Positions 36,322 through 46,256 of a DNA stretch of 64,000 bases are shown one piece after another. Numbering within the stretch: position 1 is the stretch's first letter; the number at the start of each line of letters is the position of its first letter. The notes under the pieces were generated by a model. It had not been told where the DNA came from, searched no databases, and saw only the letters and a list, made by a program, of their open reading frames with translations. The stretch spans positions 7,750,001-7,814,000 of the forward strand of contig NZ_CP147520.1 in NCBI RefSeq assembly GCF_037201975.1, in the 5' to 3' direction. Both the position numbers and the translations under genes were made by a program. This DNA is from Streptomyces sp. TG1A-60 (lineage in GTDB: Bacteria; Actinomycetota; Actinomycetes; Streptomycetales; Streptomycetaceae).

Positions 36322-36540
36322 GTGAGCAACTCCCACCAGTCGGCTGAGCCGCAGGACGTCGGTGCCCCGACGGACGAGCCGTCCGCCGACGATCCGACGG
36401 CGGGCATCGGTCCCCTGGCCACCGACCGACCCGCCAGGGCGCCCGTCGCCCACGGCGGCGACGGTCCCGCCGCGACCGGTACGACGGGGAAGACGAAAAA
36501 GGGCAGCCCTCCCCGGTCGGCAGACTCGCGGCGACCGTGG
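36322..36540 (+). pseudogene. Displaced N-terminal segment of the SpoIIE phosphatase
   Basis: A GTG-started frame reads MSNSHQSAEPQDVGAP...TGTTGKTKKGSP, an acidic, low-complexity leader, then hits the phosphatase in a different frame. In the phosphatase frame the sequence just upstream reads SPVGRLAATVERL, continuous with the leader if one frame change occurs near 36507-36516 (run CCCTCCCC). Thus either a real frameshift or a sequencing error separates the leader from the gene. Confidence 0.5.
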
Positions 36541-38849
36541 AGCGGTTGCGCCGCGAGGTGCAGGCGGCCCAGGCGGAAGCGGACGGGCGTGCCGTGATCG
36601 AGCTGGCCAAGGGCATTCTTGTCGAGCGGCTCGGGTGCGGTCCGTCACAGGCGGCACGGCAGCTCGCCGAGCTGGCCGAACAAGCGGGCGTGGCACCGCT
36701 CGAATTCGCCGTCGAGGTCATCAACCAGGCCGCGCGTGACCGGCTCTCCGACGTGACGACCGCCTTCCTCGCGACCACGGCGGACCACAGCGCCCCCACC
36801 GACCCGCCGGGGAGCGGCTCCTTCGCCGTACGGCTGCGGACCGCCGAGAGTGGTGCGCTTGCCGCCCACGACGCCCAGGCCGTGGCCGACTCCCTGCTGG
36901 AACACGCTCTGACACCGCTCGGCGCGGAAGCCGTGGCCATCTGGTCGCTGGGCGCCGACGGCTCCCTCACCCTGGCGGGCAGCGCGGGGTTCCCGGCCGT
37001 GGAGGCAGCACGCTGGCGGTACGTACCGCCGGGCGTGGTGACCGTGGCACGTCGCGGGCTCGGCGAACGAACGGGCCAGTGGATCGGCTGCCTGTCGGAG
37101 ACCGGCCTGCCCTCCATCGGCCGGCACCACCACCCCGACGGCGGCCGGGTCGCCGTACCCGCGGGTACCGGCGGCCGGATCCACGGGGTGCTGGAAATCG
37201 TCTGGCCCGCGCCGCTGGATCCCCAGCCCCCGCAGATCGTCCGTCAGGTCGAAGCTCTGGCCGAGCTGTGCGCGCACACGCTGGAGACCTGTGCCCCGCA
37301 CCACCCCGACGGCGACGCGCGGGCCGGGATTTTGTCGGACGTCACCGAACTGATGGACCTGGCCGACGGCCTCCACGACCCCGCTCTGGTGCTCGTCCCG
37401 CATCTCGACGCCACCGGGGAACTGGCTGACTTCCGTATCCAGCACGTCAACAGCCGCTTCCTCGACCCGGCCGGCCGGCCGCGAGGTGTCGTCAACGGAG
37501 CTCTGCTGCTGGAGACGTATCCGATGGCCGCCGGCGAGAGCGAGCTGTTCGAGCAGATCGAACGGGTCTACGCCACGGGCGAGCCGTTCCGTGCCCACCG
37601 CATGCGGCTCACGGCCCTGGTGGACGATGTCCCGCTGGCGGCGGTCGCCGACATCAACGTCAGCCGGCACGGCGGCAGCGTCCTGCTCATCTGGCGCATA
37701 GAGGACGAGACGGCACGGCTGGCGAGCCTGCTCCAGCACGCCCAGCGCCTCGGCCGCATCGGCGGTTTCGAGGAGAACCTCCTCACCGGCGAGATCACCT
37801 GGAACGGCCAGCTCTACAGCCTCTACGGCAAGCCCTCCGTCAGCGGCCCGGTCCCGCTGGAGGACCTGCCCGCCCACGCCCACCCCGACGACGCCGTCGC
37901 CATCGGCAGGTTTCTGCGCACCGTGCTGCACCACCGCCGTCCCGCGTCCGCGGCCTTCCGGCTCCAGCGGCCCGACGGCGTCACCCGGCACATCCGCGTG
38001 GTGGCCGAGCCGGTCCTCGACTCCGACGGCCGCCTGTCCGTCGTCCGGGGCGCCTACCAGGACATCTCCGCCCACCACTGGACGGAGGTCGCCCTCGCCG
38101 CCACCCGCGACCAGCTCGCCCACACCGAGCAGCAGGCGAGCGAACGCAACCGGCTCGCCCTCCAGCTCCAGCACGCGATCATGCCCCCGGCGCAGGCCCC
38201 GCTGGAGGCTCCCGGACTGCGTGTGGCCGTTCGCTACCGGCCCGCGGAGACCCAGCACCTGGTCGGCGGCGACTGGTACGACGCGGTCGTGCTGCCGTCT
38301 CGGCTGGTGCTGCTGTGCGTGGGAGACGTCGCCGGACACGGCATCGAGGCCGCCACCAGCATGGTCGTCCTGCGCAACGCGCTGCGCGGTCTCGCCGTGA
38401 CGGGCGCCGGACCGGGCCAGTTGCTGTCCTGGCTCAACATGGTGGCCCACCACCTGACCGGAGCCGTCACCGCCACAGCCGTCTGCGGCCTGTACGACCC
38501 CGACCGCCACACCCTGCGCTGGGCCAGGGCAGGGCATCTGCCACCCGTCCTGGTACGCGGCAGCGAAGCGACGCCACTGCCCTTGCTCAAGGGACTGCTG
38601 CTCGGTGCCCTGCCCGAGGCGACGTACGAGGAACACGAGGTCCAACTCGCCGTCGACGACACCCTGCTGATGTACACGGACGGCCTGATAGAACGGCGTG
38701 ACCGGTCCGTGGAAGAATCCCTGGCCCAGTTGCTGACGGCCGCCCGCACGGTCCCGCCCACGCTCGACCAGCACTTGGACCGCCTGCTCACCCACAGCAG
38801 GTCCGACACGGACGACGACACCTGCATCGTGGGCGTCCGGGTAGCCTAG
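36537..38849 (+). CDS. ANTAR-GAF-PAS-SpoIIE phosphatase (PPM-type regulator)
   Basis: A 770-residue cytosolic regulator. An ANTAR-like domain spans residues ~15-65 (RAVIELAKGILVERLGCGPS, EVINQAA), GAF ~100-225, a degenerate PAS ~245-380, a PAS_3 domain ~395-505 (ENLLTGEITWNGQLYSLYG, HPDD), and the SpoIIE/PP2C phosphatase ~545-768 with the metal-binding motifs GGDWYD and CVGDVAGHGIEAA, RAGHLPP and YTDGLIERRD, all conserved. Such enzymes dephosphorylate STAS anti-sigma antagonists. GTG 36537 is the first start in this frame, but a leader in another frame (36322) probably belonged to it. It follows the HAMP kinase by ~290 bp on the same strand. Confidence 0.88.
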   Translation: MERLRREVQAAQAEADGRAVIELAKGILVERLGCGPSQAARQLAELAEQAGVAPLEFAVEVINQAARDRLSDVTTAFLATTADHSAPTDPPGSGSFAVRLRTAESGALAAHDAQAVADSLLEHALTPLGAEAVAIWSLGADGSLTLAGSAGFPAVEAARWRYVPPGVVTVARRGLGERTGQWIGCLSETGLPSIGRHHHPDGGRVAVPAGTGGRIHGVLEIVWPAPLDPQPPQIVRQVEALAELCAHTLETCAPHHPDGDARAGILSDVTELMDLADGLHDPALVLVPHLDATGELADFRIQHVNSRFLDPAGRPRGVVNGALLLETYPMAAGESELFEQIERVYATGEPFRAHRMRLTALVDDVPLAAVADINVSRHGGSVLLIWRIEDETARLASLLQHAQRLGRIGGFEENLLTGEITWNGQLYSLYGKPSVSGPVPLEDLPAHAHPDDAVAIGRFLRTVLHHRRPASAAFRLQRPDGVTRHIRVVAEPVLDSDGRLSVVRGAYQDISAHHWTEVALAATRDQLAHTEQQASERNRLALQLQHAIMPPAQAPLEAPGLRVAVRYRPAETQHLVGGDWYDAVVLPSRLVLLCVGDVAGHGIEAATSMVVLRNALRGLAVTGAGPGQLLSWLNMVAHHLTGAVTATAVCGLYDPDRHTLRWARAGHLPPVLVRGSEATPLPLLKGLLLGALPEATYEEHEVQLAVDDTLLMYTDGLIERRDRSVEESLAQLLTAARTVPPTLDQHLDRLLTHSRSDTDDDTCIVGVRVA

Positions 38850-38990
38850 TAGGTGCTGTGAAAGTCGCGCGCACCGGCACGCGGGCTCGGCCACTCGCAC
38901 TGCTGTACGAACGTGGCCGCGAAGGCCATGGCCGTGCCGTCGTCGTCGCGCCAGAGCTTGGCGATGGCCAGGGTTTCGGTTGCTCCGGTT
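38846..38990 (-). pseudogene. C-terminal tail of a lost gene (tentative)
   Basis: The minus strand reads TLAIAKLWRDDDGTAMAFAA then TFVQQCEWPSPRAGARDFHSTY and stop, with protein-like composition and no start upstream. Its stop overlaps the phosphatase stop on the opposite strand. No family recognised. Confidence 0.3.
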
Positions 38991-39405
38991 GCGGCCGTCG
39001 AAGCCGGACACGTCGAGGTCGGCCGGCCCAGGACCGCTGCCGCGTTCGGCCTGGCAGGTGCGCCCGGCCTCGAACCGTGTGGTCAGCCGCGTGGTCGCGA
39101 CGATTCCGATCCGTTGCGGAAGCTCCCGGCCGCAACCCTTGCCTGGTGGTCCGGTGGGCGGCCGTCACCGACCTCACCGGGAACGTCGCCGCCGTCGGAT
39201 ACGACCTCCGGTCCGGTCAGCCCCACTTTGTGCGCGCAGTTGGCGGCCCTGGCGCCGAAGGTCCGCCTGGGGCCTGTCAGCGCCACCGAGGCCGCCGACC
39301 GGACGGCGGGCCGTACGGTCGCCCGTCCTGCGGATCCTCGCGCCGGGATCCGTGCCCGCCTCTGGCGACGTCACCCCTCGGACGGAGGCCCGCCCGAGGC
39401 CGAGC
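38991..39405. other. 415-bp stretch without a recognised gene
   Basis: Several frames are open but none has a start with ribosome binding site or a family match. Gene debris is possible. Confidence 0.4.
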
Positions 39406-39696
39406 TCACCGTTTGCCGGTGACCTCGGCGACGTTGTCGGCGCCGGCCGCTTCGTCCTGGGCCATGCGTAGGCAGCGCCGGATCGCTTCGACCGACATGT
39501 CGAGTGCCTCGGACGCTGACTGCTCATTGCCGAACACCCGTACTGCCTCTGCGACAGCCACGGCCAGTTCGGCTTCGGCCTTGCGGACCTTGATCTCGGC
39601 CTTGTCCACGGTGTCGACAACCGACAACTGGCGGCGTTGCTTCTCCTGAAGCCGCTGTTTACGGGAAAGCGTCTTGTCAGCGTTCTGCGCAGTCAT
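39406..39696 (-). CDS. Small helical protein with HTH-like C-terminus
   Basis: A 96-residue soluble protein: a charged helical N-terminus (SRKQRLQEKQRRQLSVVDTV), a heptad-rich middle (AEIKVRKAEAELAVAVAEAV) and an HTH-like SASEALDMSVEAIRRCLRMA. ATG 39696 is used; ATG 39708 is also in frame. Neither has a strong ribosome binding site. This is a plausible small DNA-binding or adaptor protein of unknown role, next to the Mrr-type gene. Confidence 0.6.
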   Translation of the reverse strand: MTAQNADKTLSRKQRLQEKQRRQLSVVDTVDKAEIKVRKAEAELAVAVAEAVRVFGNEQSASEALDMSVEAIRRCLRMAQDEAAGADNVAEVTGKR

Positions 39697-39951
39697 GACC
39701 AAGATCATAAACGGCTGGGCATCCCATGTGAAACCGTCAACTTCCCTGCCGTGCTCTGGGGTTCATGGCCACAAGCTCAGCGGACTGTAGCTGTTCTGCC
39801 GCCTCCGGGTCCCAGTCGGCCGCCGGAACCGTCGGACGGCTCACGGCGCCCCTTGGGGGTCTCGGAAGCTAAGAGGGGCGGTGCGGTCCGTCGTTCCGTA
39901 GCCCGCCAACGAGACGGTCGCTAGTCGGGGCACCCCACCCCACCGCACGTC

Positions 39952-40716
39952 TCACGACTCGGCGCCTGCATTTCCACCCCCAGCTGCCCAGCCACTCCGG
40001 ACGGCCTCCCAGGGCCGGGGGCCGGTGCCGTCCGTCCATGCCTGGAGAATCTCCCCGTCCACGCACACGATCCCGCACCGGTCGGCGTACTCCGCCGCCG
40101 GGGTGGTGAAGTCGCTTGTGGTGACCAGTACGGCGATGTCGGCATCGTGGACGGTGAAGCACGTGCCGCCGAAGCGCTGAAGATCCTGGGAGCCGACCCG
40201 ATGGGAGTCGTCGTAGTACTTGCACTGGATGACGACCCGGCACCCGTCAGGGGTCACGGCCACGACATCGGCGCCCAGGTCCCCGGCCCCTCCCACGACG
40301 TCGACGGCAGAGCAACCGTCGCGTTCGCAGAGGGCGGCGATCGCCTCCTCGAACTCCTCGGGCGTCAGGGCGTCGTAGCCGGTGGTGACCTCGGCGGCCG
40401 GGCGCTGACGGGGAACCGCGGGAGCCTCCAGCTCGTCGGCTGCCTCCCTCGCCGCCTCGTCGAGCGCCGCTGCAGCCCGGCGGGCCGCTCGCGCCACGTG
40501 CAACCGGCGCCCCAGGCCGACGAAGCCCGCGACACCTACCACGACCAGGACGAACACCCAGGCGGGACGCCGCTCGACAGCACCGGCCACCATGCGAGCC
40601 GCGAAGCCCAGGAGGCTGACGACCACAGCGAGAAGGACGAAGAACAAGGCGGTTGAACGAAGGTCGAATCCGTGCCGGCGCTTCGCAGGCGGCGTACGAC
40701 GCGTAGGTGCGGTCAC
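39952..40716 (-). CDS. Membrane-anchored Mrr-type restriction endonuclease-like protein
   Basis: A 254-residue protein: two membrane helices (about 25-47 and 53-72), a basic helical linker, then an Mrr-catalytic domain (~125-235) with the PD-(D/E)xK motif variant GDLGADVVAVTPDG...VVIQCKYY (Asp, Gln-x-Lys). GTG 40716 is chosen because AGGAGG sits seven bases upstream. Mrr-family nucleases cut methylated DNA, and membrane-bound forms are suspected antiphage proteins; here the role is inferred only. Confidence 0.82.
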   Translation of the reverse strand: MTAPTRRTPPAKRRHGFDLRSTALFFVLLAVVVSLLGFAARMVAGAVERRPAWVFVLVVVGVAGFVGLGRRLHVARAARRAAAALDEAAREAADELEAPAVPRQRPAAEVTTGYDALTPEEFEEAIAALCERDGCSAVDVVGGAGDLGADVVAVTPDGCRVVIQCKYYDDSHRVGSQDLQRFGGTCFTVHDADIAVLVTTSDFTTPAAEYADRCGIVCVDGEILQAWTDGTGPRPWEAVRSGWAAGGGNAGAES

Positions 40717-41237
40717 GACATGCCTCCTCATAGGACCGATAGGAAGATCACTGCCATCGTCTGCCCGAGATCAGGACCTTCATCGCTCCCGTCGCCGCGC
40801 CGGACGCCTCACTCGGCGGTGCCGTCCTGACGATCCGAAGGCGGCCCGCGCGGCGGCCGTAGCGGACGAACCTGACTGGCCGGCGTGGGCGTCGACGCTG
40901 AACTTCCGACCGAAGAACGAGGCGGGCAAGAGCGCTTGTGCTCATCCCTCGCGCCATGTCGGCTTTGCCAACCGTCAGCCCGACCTCGCGCGGTGCGTAC
41001 CTGGAGGGACATGGGTTCCTGGTCGGCGGGGTCGATTTGGACGGCTACCACGGCACTTGAAGCGATGGACGGCGTTGAACTGGAACGGTGGATCACTCCG
41101 CACGTCGCGAGGACATCGACCAGGAAATCCCGCCGCTCCCTCGCGGCGAACAGGACCAGGCCGACGACAAGGACACCATGTGAGGGGCCTCGGTCGAACG
41201 GACCCGTGCCCGGGGCGCGGACATCGACTTGTCAAGC
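40717..41237. other. 520-bp stretch left of the IS3 element
   Basis: No complete gene. A short acidic frame, GTG 41089 to TGA 41178 (reading REDIDQEIPPLPRGEQDQAD), could be a small gene or a tail. Its 3' part forms the left copy of a 94-bp direct repeat. Confidence 0.4.
41136..41229 (+). repeat. 94-bp direct repeat, left copy
   Basis: It is identical as far as I can compare by eye to 42550-42643. The two copies flank the IS3 element. It is far too long for an IS3 target duplication. Confidence 0.85.
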
Positions 41238-41259
41238 CTCGGGTTTCGTGGAGACTGAG

Positions 41260-42497
<1,238 letters not shown>

Positions 42498-42549
42498 GAT
42501 CGGCATCCTTCCGGGTCTTCGATGCCTCCATCAAACCCGGGGCGGTTCA

Positions 42550-42643
42550 CTCCCTCGCGGCGAACAGGACCAGGCCGACGACAAGGACACCATGTGAGGG
42601 GCCTCGGTCGAACGGACCCGTGCCCGGGGCGCGGACATCGACT
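42550..42643 (+). repeat. 94-bp direct repeat, right copy
   Basis: Matches 41136-41229; it starts a few bases after the right IS3 end. The flanking sequences beyond the two copies differ. Confidence 0.85.
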
Positions 42644-42865
42644 GTCTGGGCAGCGCCTCCTGCACGGGCCCCGGGGGAGCTTCATACCGTCGCTTCCCGT
42701 ACAGCGGGGTGCGATGAGCCCCGCGGTGACCCGAGGGCTGGGGGCTGCTGGAGGTGCGGGGTCCTGTTCCTGGCACAGGCATGGCCCCGAGCCTGACGGC
42801 CGTGTACCCGCGGGTAGACCGGTGACAACCAGTGTGTGCGGGACGTGAGAGGCCAACGGAAATGA

Positions 42866-42898
42866 GTGGGGGCGCACCGGCGTTCGGTGCGCCCCCAC
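42866..42898 (-). terminator. Strong hairpin after the small membrane protein gene
   Basis: A perfect 14-bp stem GTGGGGGCGCACCG with a 5-base loop, 28 bp after the stop of the gene at 42926-43096. Confidence 0.7.
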
Positions 42899-42925
42899 GC
42901 CGCGTCCGGCATCTAGGAATGCGCT

Positions 42926-43096
42926 TTACCAGCGATACCAGCGGCCTCGCTTCCCGCCGGGCCCGGTGGAGCGGGCGAAAAAGCCGACCAGCCAGATGAC
43001 CAGGACGATCACGGCGATCCACCACAGGGCCTCCAGGGCGAACCCGGCGCCGAAGAGGATCAGGGCGAGCAGCAGAACGAGTAGCAGGGGAACCAT
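42926..43096 (-). CDS. Small hydrophobic membrane protein
   Basis: A 56-residue protein consisting of two hydrophobic stretches (residues 1-21 and 22-40, LEALWWIAVIVLVIWLVGFF) and a basic tail (GKRGRWYRW). ATG 43096 follows GGAGG. It resembles the short hydrophobic DUF5670/lmo0937-type proteins common in stress regulons; the assignment is by shape. A strong terminator follows it. Confidence 0.75.
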   Translation of the reverse strand: MVPLLLVLLLALILFGAGFALEALWWIAVIVLVIWLVGFFARSTGPGGKRGRWYRW

Positions 43097-43224
43097 GGTT
43101 ATCAACCTCCGTCCCGCCGTGTGCCCCGCCGCGATCTCCGCACACACCGGAAACTTATTTGTTTCTTATCCGCCGCGCGGGGCATCTGGGGGCTGTGCGC
43201 AGCCCACCTTTACTTCTATCGAAC

Positions 43225-43257
43225 TGGCCGAAGCGCCAGGCATGGGCGCTTCGGCCA
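43225..43257. promoter_or_regulatory. 13-bp perfect stem-loop in a divergent intergenic region
   Basis: TGGCCGAAGCGCC and its exact complement are separated by 7 bases. It lies between two genes that both read away from it, so it is not a normal gene-end terminator. It may be an operator, an upstream attenuator or the terminator of a lost gene. The rest of 43097-43512 shows no gene. Confidence 0.5.
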
Positions 43258-43512
43258 GGCAGAGGCCACACGCTGCCCGGCATCCGGGGCTCGTCTGATC
43301 CCTGATCGGCGGGGTCGGCGGGACGAGCCGAGCTCGGCGAAGACCAACTGCTCGTCGCGGTCGACGTTGCAGCTGTTGTTGGTCTCGCCGGGGACGGAGC
43401 AGTGCGACTGCACCCTGTCGGCAGGGAACTGGTCGACGGGACGTCTGCGAACGCGGGTGGCGGGAACACGGTAGGTACGAGTCGGTTCGGACGGCAGGAG
43501 GCGGGGAAGCCG

Positions 43513-43929
43513 GTGGCGATCAAGGCGATGGGCTGGGCGCATTCGTTTCCCGTGTCCGGAGGCGTGCACGCCGGTCGGCGGTGGACCCGAAGGCAGTTGG
43601 AGTCCCTTCCGTGGACCGCTGCTGAGCCCGAAACGGTGGATGCTGTCGTCCTGACAGTGTCCGAACTGCTCACCAACGCCCATATTCACGCGCACAGTGA
43701 CGCGCATCTGATTCTCACCTGGGACGGTGAATGCCTTCATGTGAGCGTCCATGACGAGGACCCGACACTGCCACGCCAGCGCACCCCTCAGGCGGGTGAG
43801 GCTTCCGGTCGCGGAGTGGGGATCGTGCGGATGCTCGCCGATGAGATGGAGATGAGGTGTCAGCGGCACGGCAAGACAGTGTCGGCGTGCTTCCGTCCGG
43901 CTGGCGCCGACCGTCCAGGCGGTAGCTGA
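43513..43929 (+). CDS. ATP-binding anti-sigma-type regulator (HATPase_c_2)
   Basis: A 138-residue protein of the RsbW/SpoIIAB-like single-domain kinase fold that Streptomyces has in large numbers. Motifs: N-box VSELLTNAHIHA, G1-box VHDEDPTLP, G2-like GRGVGIVRMLAD. GTG 43513 follows AGGAGG and starts at the domain edge. Its partner (sigma factor or STAS protein) is not adjacent in intact form, although a broken STAS gene and another ATPase lie 1-2 kb away. Confidence 0.85.
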   Translation: MAIKAMGWAHSFPVSGGVHAGRRWTRRQLESLPWTAAEPETVDAVVLTVSELLTNAHIHAHSDAHLILTWDGECLHVSVHDEDPTLPRQRTPQAGEASGRGVGIVRMLADEMEMRCQRHGKTVSACFRPAGADRPGGS

Positions 43930-44045
43930 GCGCTGCTTCACCGGTGGCCTGCGTCTGGGAGAGGAGGGCTGAGCGGTGACCAAGTGCGTGAGGTTCTTCG
44001 AGCGCCGGGTGAGGGAGACCGATAGCACGGAGACGGTGATGTAGC

Positions 44046-44865
44046 GCGGGCCGAAGTCGGCCCGCCGACTGCGGGGCGAGCAGCTCATGCCGCTGATCGA
44101 ACAGGTACATGCCGAGTCGGGCTGAATCCTGGGCCCGGCGGATCCCCGCGCGCTTCGGCGCAAGGGTGTGGTGGTGGCCTCCTGCACGGTGGAGCGGGGT
44201 CTGGAGGACGTCATCCGCGGACAGCGGCGGCGGACGACCGTGCCCGAGCCATCGGTGCCCCGCCCGCCGGACCTGGTCGACCGGGACTTCACCGCCAGGC
44301 GCCCCGACCATCTGTGGGCGGCGGACATGACCTATGTGCGTACCTGGTCGGGATGGGTGTGTGCGGCGTTCGTCCTGGACGTCTTCTGGCGGACGATCGT
44401 CGGCTGGCAGGTCGCGAATCACATGCGGACCGGACTCTCGCCGGACGCCCTGGAGATGGCGCTGTGGAGACGGAAGATCAAGAAGGGCTCCGGCCTGATC
44501 CACCACGACGACCGGTTGAGTCTGGGCGATACGTCTCATTCCGCACACCCACCGGCTCGCCGACGTCGGTGCCGTCGCCTTGTTCGGCTCCGGCGCGGAC
44601 AGCTACGACAAGCGATGGTCAAGGCGCTGAACGGGACCCTTCAAAGCGGAGCTGATCGAGATGCAGGGCGGCCTCTGGAAGGACTTCGACCAGGGCGAGC
44701 GGGCATCCTCCGGTGGGCCACGTGGTACAACGACGAGCGGCTGCACCTCCGCCCTCGATCACGTACCAACCGCGGAGTACGAACGCGACAGGTGGCGGCA
44801 ACAGGAAGCCCCCGCAGTCCGCCTGAAACAAGATCACCGGACTCTACGAAACTCGGGGCAGCTCA
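44046..44865 (+). mobile_element. IS3-family remnant, 5'-truncated and frameshifted
   Basis: A decayed copy of the same IS as at 61674-62976. orfB pieces are seen in several frames: GPKSARRLRGEQLMPLIEQV, ALRRKGVVVASCTVERGLED, VDRDFTARRPDHLWAADMTY, VRTWSGWVCAAFVLDVF, and LHHDD-like GSGLIHHDDR, then frame changes to ATWYNDERLH. Stop codons and shifts break it. Its right end (44839-44865) carries the same 27-base terminal repeat as the other copy. orfA and the left end are missing. Confidence 0.85.
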
Positions 44866-45275
44866 CTGCCACACACGGGCGTGAAATGGGATGGGCGGTC
44901 AGGGCCTGCTCGATGGTGGGATGGCAGGGAATGACCTGGTACAGGCCGACGGCCGGAAGGAACCGCAGCACCGGATCTCGGCCGTCGACGCTATGCAGCC
45001 ACCCCTGAGCGTCACTCACCTTCTGGTGGGCGGAAACGAGGACGGTGACATCGCTGGACTCCTTGAAGGGGCAGGTCGCTGGGATCGCCCACGGTCGCGC
45101 GGCCGTATCTCTGTCGGGGAGCGGACCCTCGCTGAGTTCGCTCTTGACGGTGCGGTCGATCTCGCCACGCAGGGTGACCCCCCGGATGTCGTCGATGGTG
45201 GTGTGGTCGATCGGCAGTTGCCCCGATGCTGCGAGGAACAACCGTTCGGTCCTTCAGTCGGAGTTCAAGTGGCAT
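44866..45275 (-). pseudogene. STAS-domain anti-sigma factor antagonist, broken
   Basis: An ATG at 45275 starts MPLELRLKDRTVVPR; after a frameshift (near 45235) the protein continues AASGQLPIDHTTIDDIRGVT, LRGEIDRTVKSELSEGPLP, then SDVTVLVSAHQKVSDAQGWL and PAVGLYQVIPCHPTIEQALT, a STAS fold in order. The phosphorylatable Ser region is degraded (FKESSDV in place of FMDSSGV). The 3' end is cut by the terminal repeat of the adjacent IS3 remnant. It lies between two ATPase genes. Confidence 0.7.
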
Positions 45276-45367
45276 GTGAGGCATGGTGTGGGGTACGCGC
45301 AGGCAGGTGAACGGGGGAATCGAGGGTGGATCCGGCGGAATCAGTTCCCGAGGGTGAGGACAGCGTG

Positions 45368-45814
45368 ATGCCTGGCGCCCCTCCGATACAGGACACCGTC
45401 GCGCTGGACGGTGATGGATCCTGTATCGCCGAAGCGCGTCATCGTGCGGTGGACTTCCTCACCCGCGTCCAGGCTGAGCATGGCCTGCCGGTGTCCGCAC
45501 GCGCGATGGACCTGACCCAGCTGGTGGTCAGCGAACTCGTCACCAACGCGCGCAAATATGCTCCTGGTCCCGTGCTGATGGAGCTGCGCATTTCCGGGGC
45601 CGTGGTGGAAGTAGTCGTCTGGGACAGCGATCCCGTCCTGCCGGTGGCCCGGGCCGCCGATGCGGGCAGAGTCGGGCAACACGGCCTGGAAATCGTCATG
45701 GCCGTCGCCCAGGGCTTCGAGTTCCAGCGAGAGCCGGTCGGCAAACGCATCACTGCCCGCATCGCTCTGCCTGACGACCCCCGCGGGGACGTCACCGGAC
45801 GCCCCACCCAGTAG
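45368..45814 (+). CDS. ATP-binding anti-sigma-type regulator (HATPase_c_2)
   Basis: A 148-residue RsbW-like ATPase. N-box VVSELVTNARKYA, G1-like VWDSDPVLP, G2-like GQHGLEIVMAVAQGFEF, C-terminal GKRITARIAL. ATG 45368 (or GTG 45365) follows GAGG. It is divergent from the broken STAS gene; the pair may once have formed a partner-switching module. Confidence 0.85.
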   Translation: MPGAPPIQDTVALDGDGSCIAEARHRAVDFLTRVQAEHGLPVSARAMDLTQLVVSELVTNARKYAPGPVLMELRISGAVVEVVVWDSDPVLPVARAADAGRVGQHGLEIVMAVAQGFEFQREPVGKRITARIALPDDPRGDVTGRPTQ

Positions 45815-46256
45815 CAGTCAGCCTCTCCCCGCCGGCCTCACCGCCTTTCCCAGAGACGGCCGGCCGAAGACACCTCGGGCCCGAGAGCGAGCTGCCCGCC
45901 GACTACCAGGCGATCATGAAGATCGTGGCCGCGGCCTCGGGCCCGGAGGGCCGGGGCGGACGTCTCCCAGCGTCGGCGTCGGGGCAGTGTTCTCCGCGGC
46001 CGGCACGGCAGCCTCCTCGACGTCAGCACCATCGCCAGGACCGGCGAGGACCTCCCGGGCAGTCACGAAGCGCTCCCAGAAGAGCTCCGCGTCGCGCACC
46101 TCGGGCCTCCATGGTCTTCATCGGCCATCGCCTCCCTGCACATGACCCCGGCGGACACCGCAGAGTGACGCCGAGGAGTCCCGGTCGCCGACAGGCCGGC
46201 CCTGACAAGAGCGCCGTCGGCCCGAGGGGCCCACTCCGCCCATCGGCGCCGGCACG
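45815..46256. other. 442-bp stretch with gene debris
   Basis: Near 45885-45945 the plus strand reads ESELPADYQAIMKIVAAASG, similar to the C-terminal part of the accessory protein of the long-repeat IS at 50 kb (EYRRIMEIVAGADGP). This suggests a remnant of a related gene. No intact gene seen. Confidence 0.4.

Noticed and set aside
36645..39011. 788-codon open frame antisense to the SpoIIE phosphatase
   Set aside because: The sense strand has all phosphatase motifs; the antisense frame is low-complexity Gly/Val/Arg and lacks any motif. Only the short tail at 38846-38990 in a different antisense frame looks protein-like.
38991..39405. VTDLTGNVAAVGYDLRSGQ in the plus strand as a ROK-family remnant
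   Set aside because: The match is short, and no neighbouring sequence in any frame continues the family.
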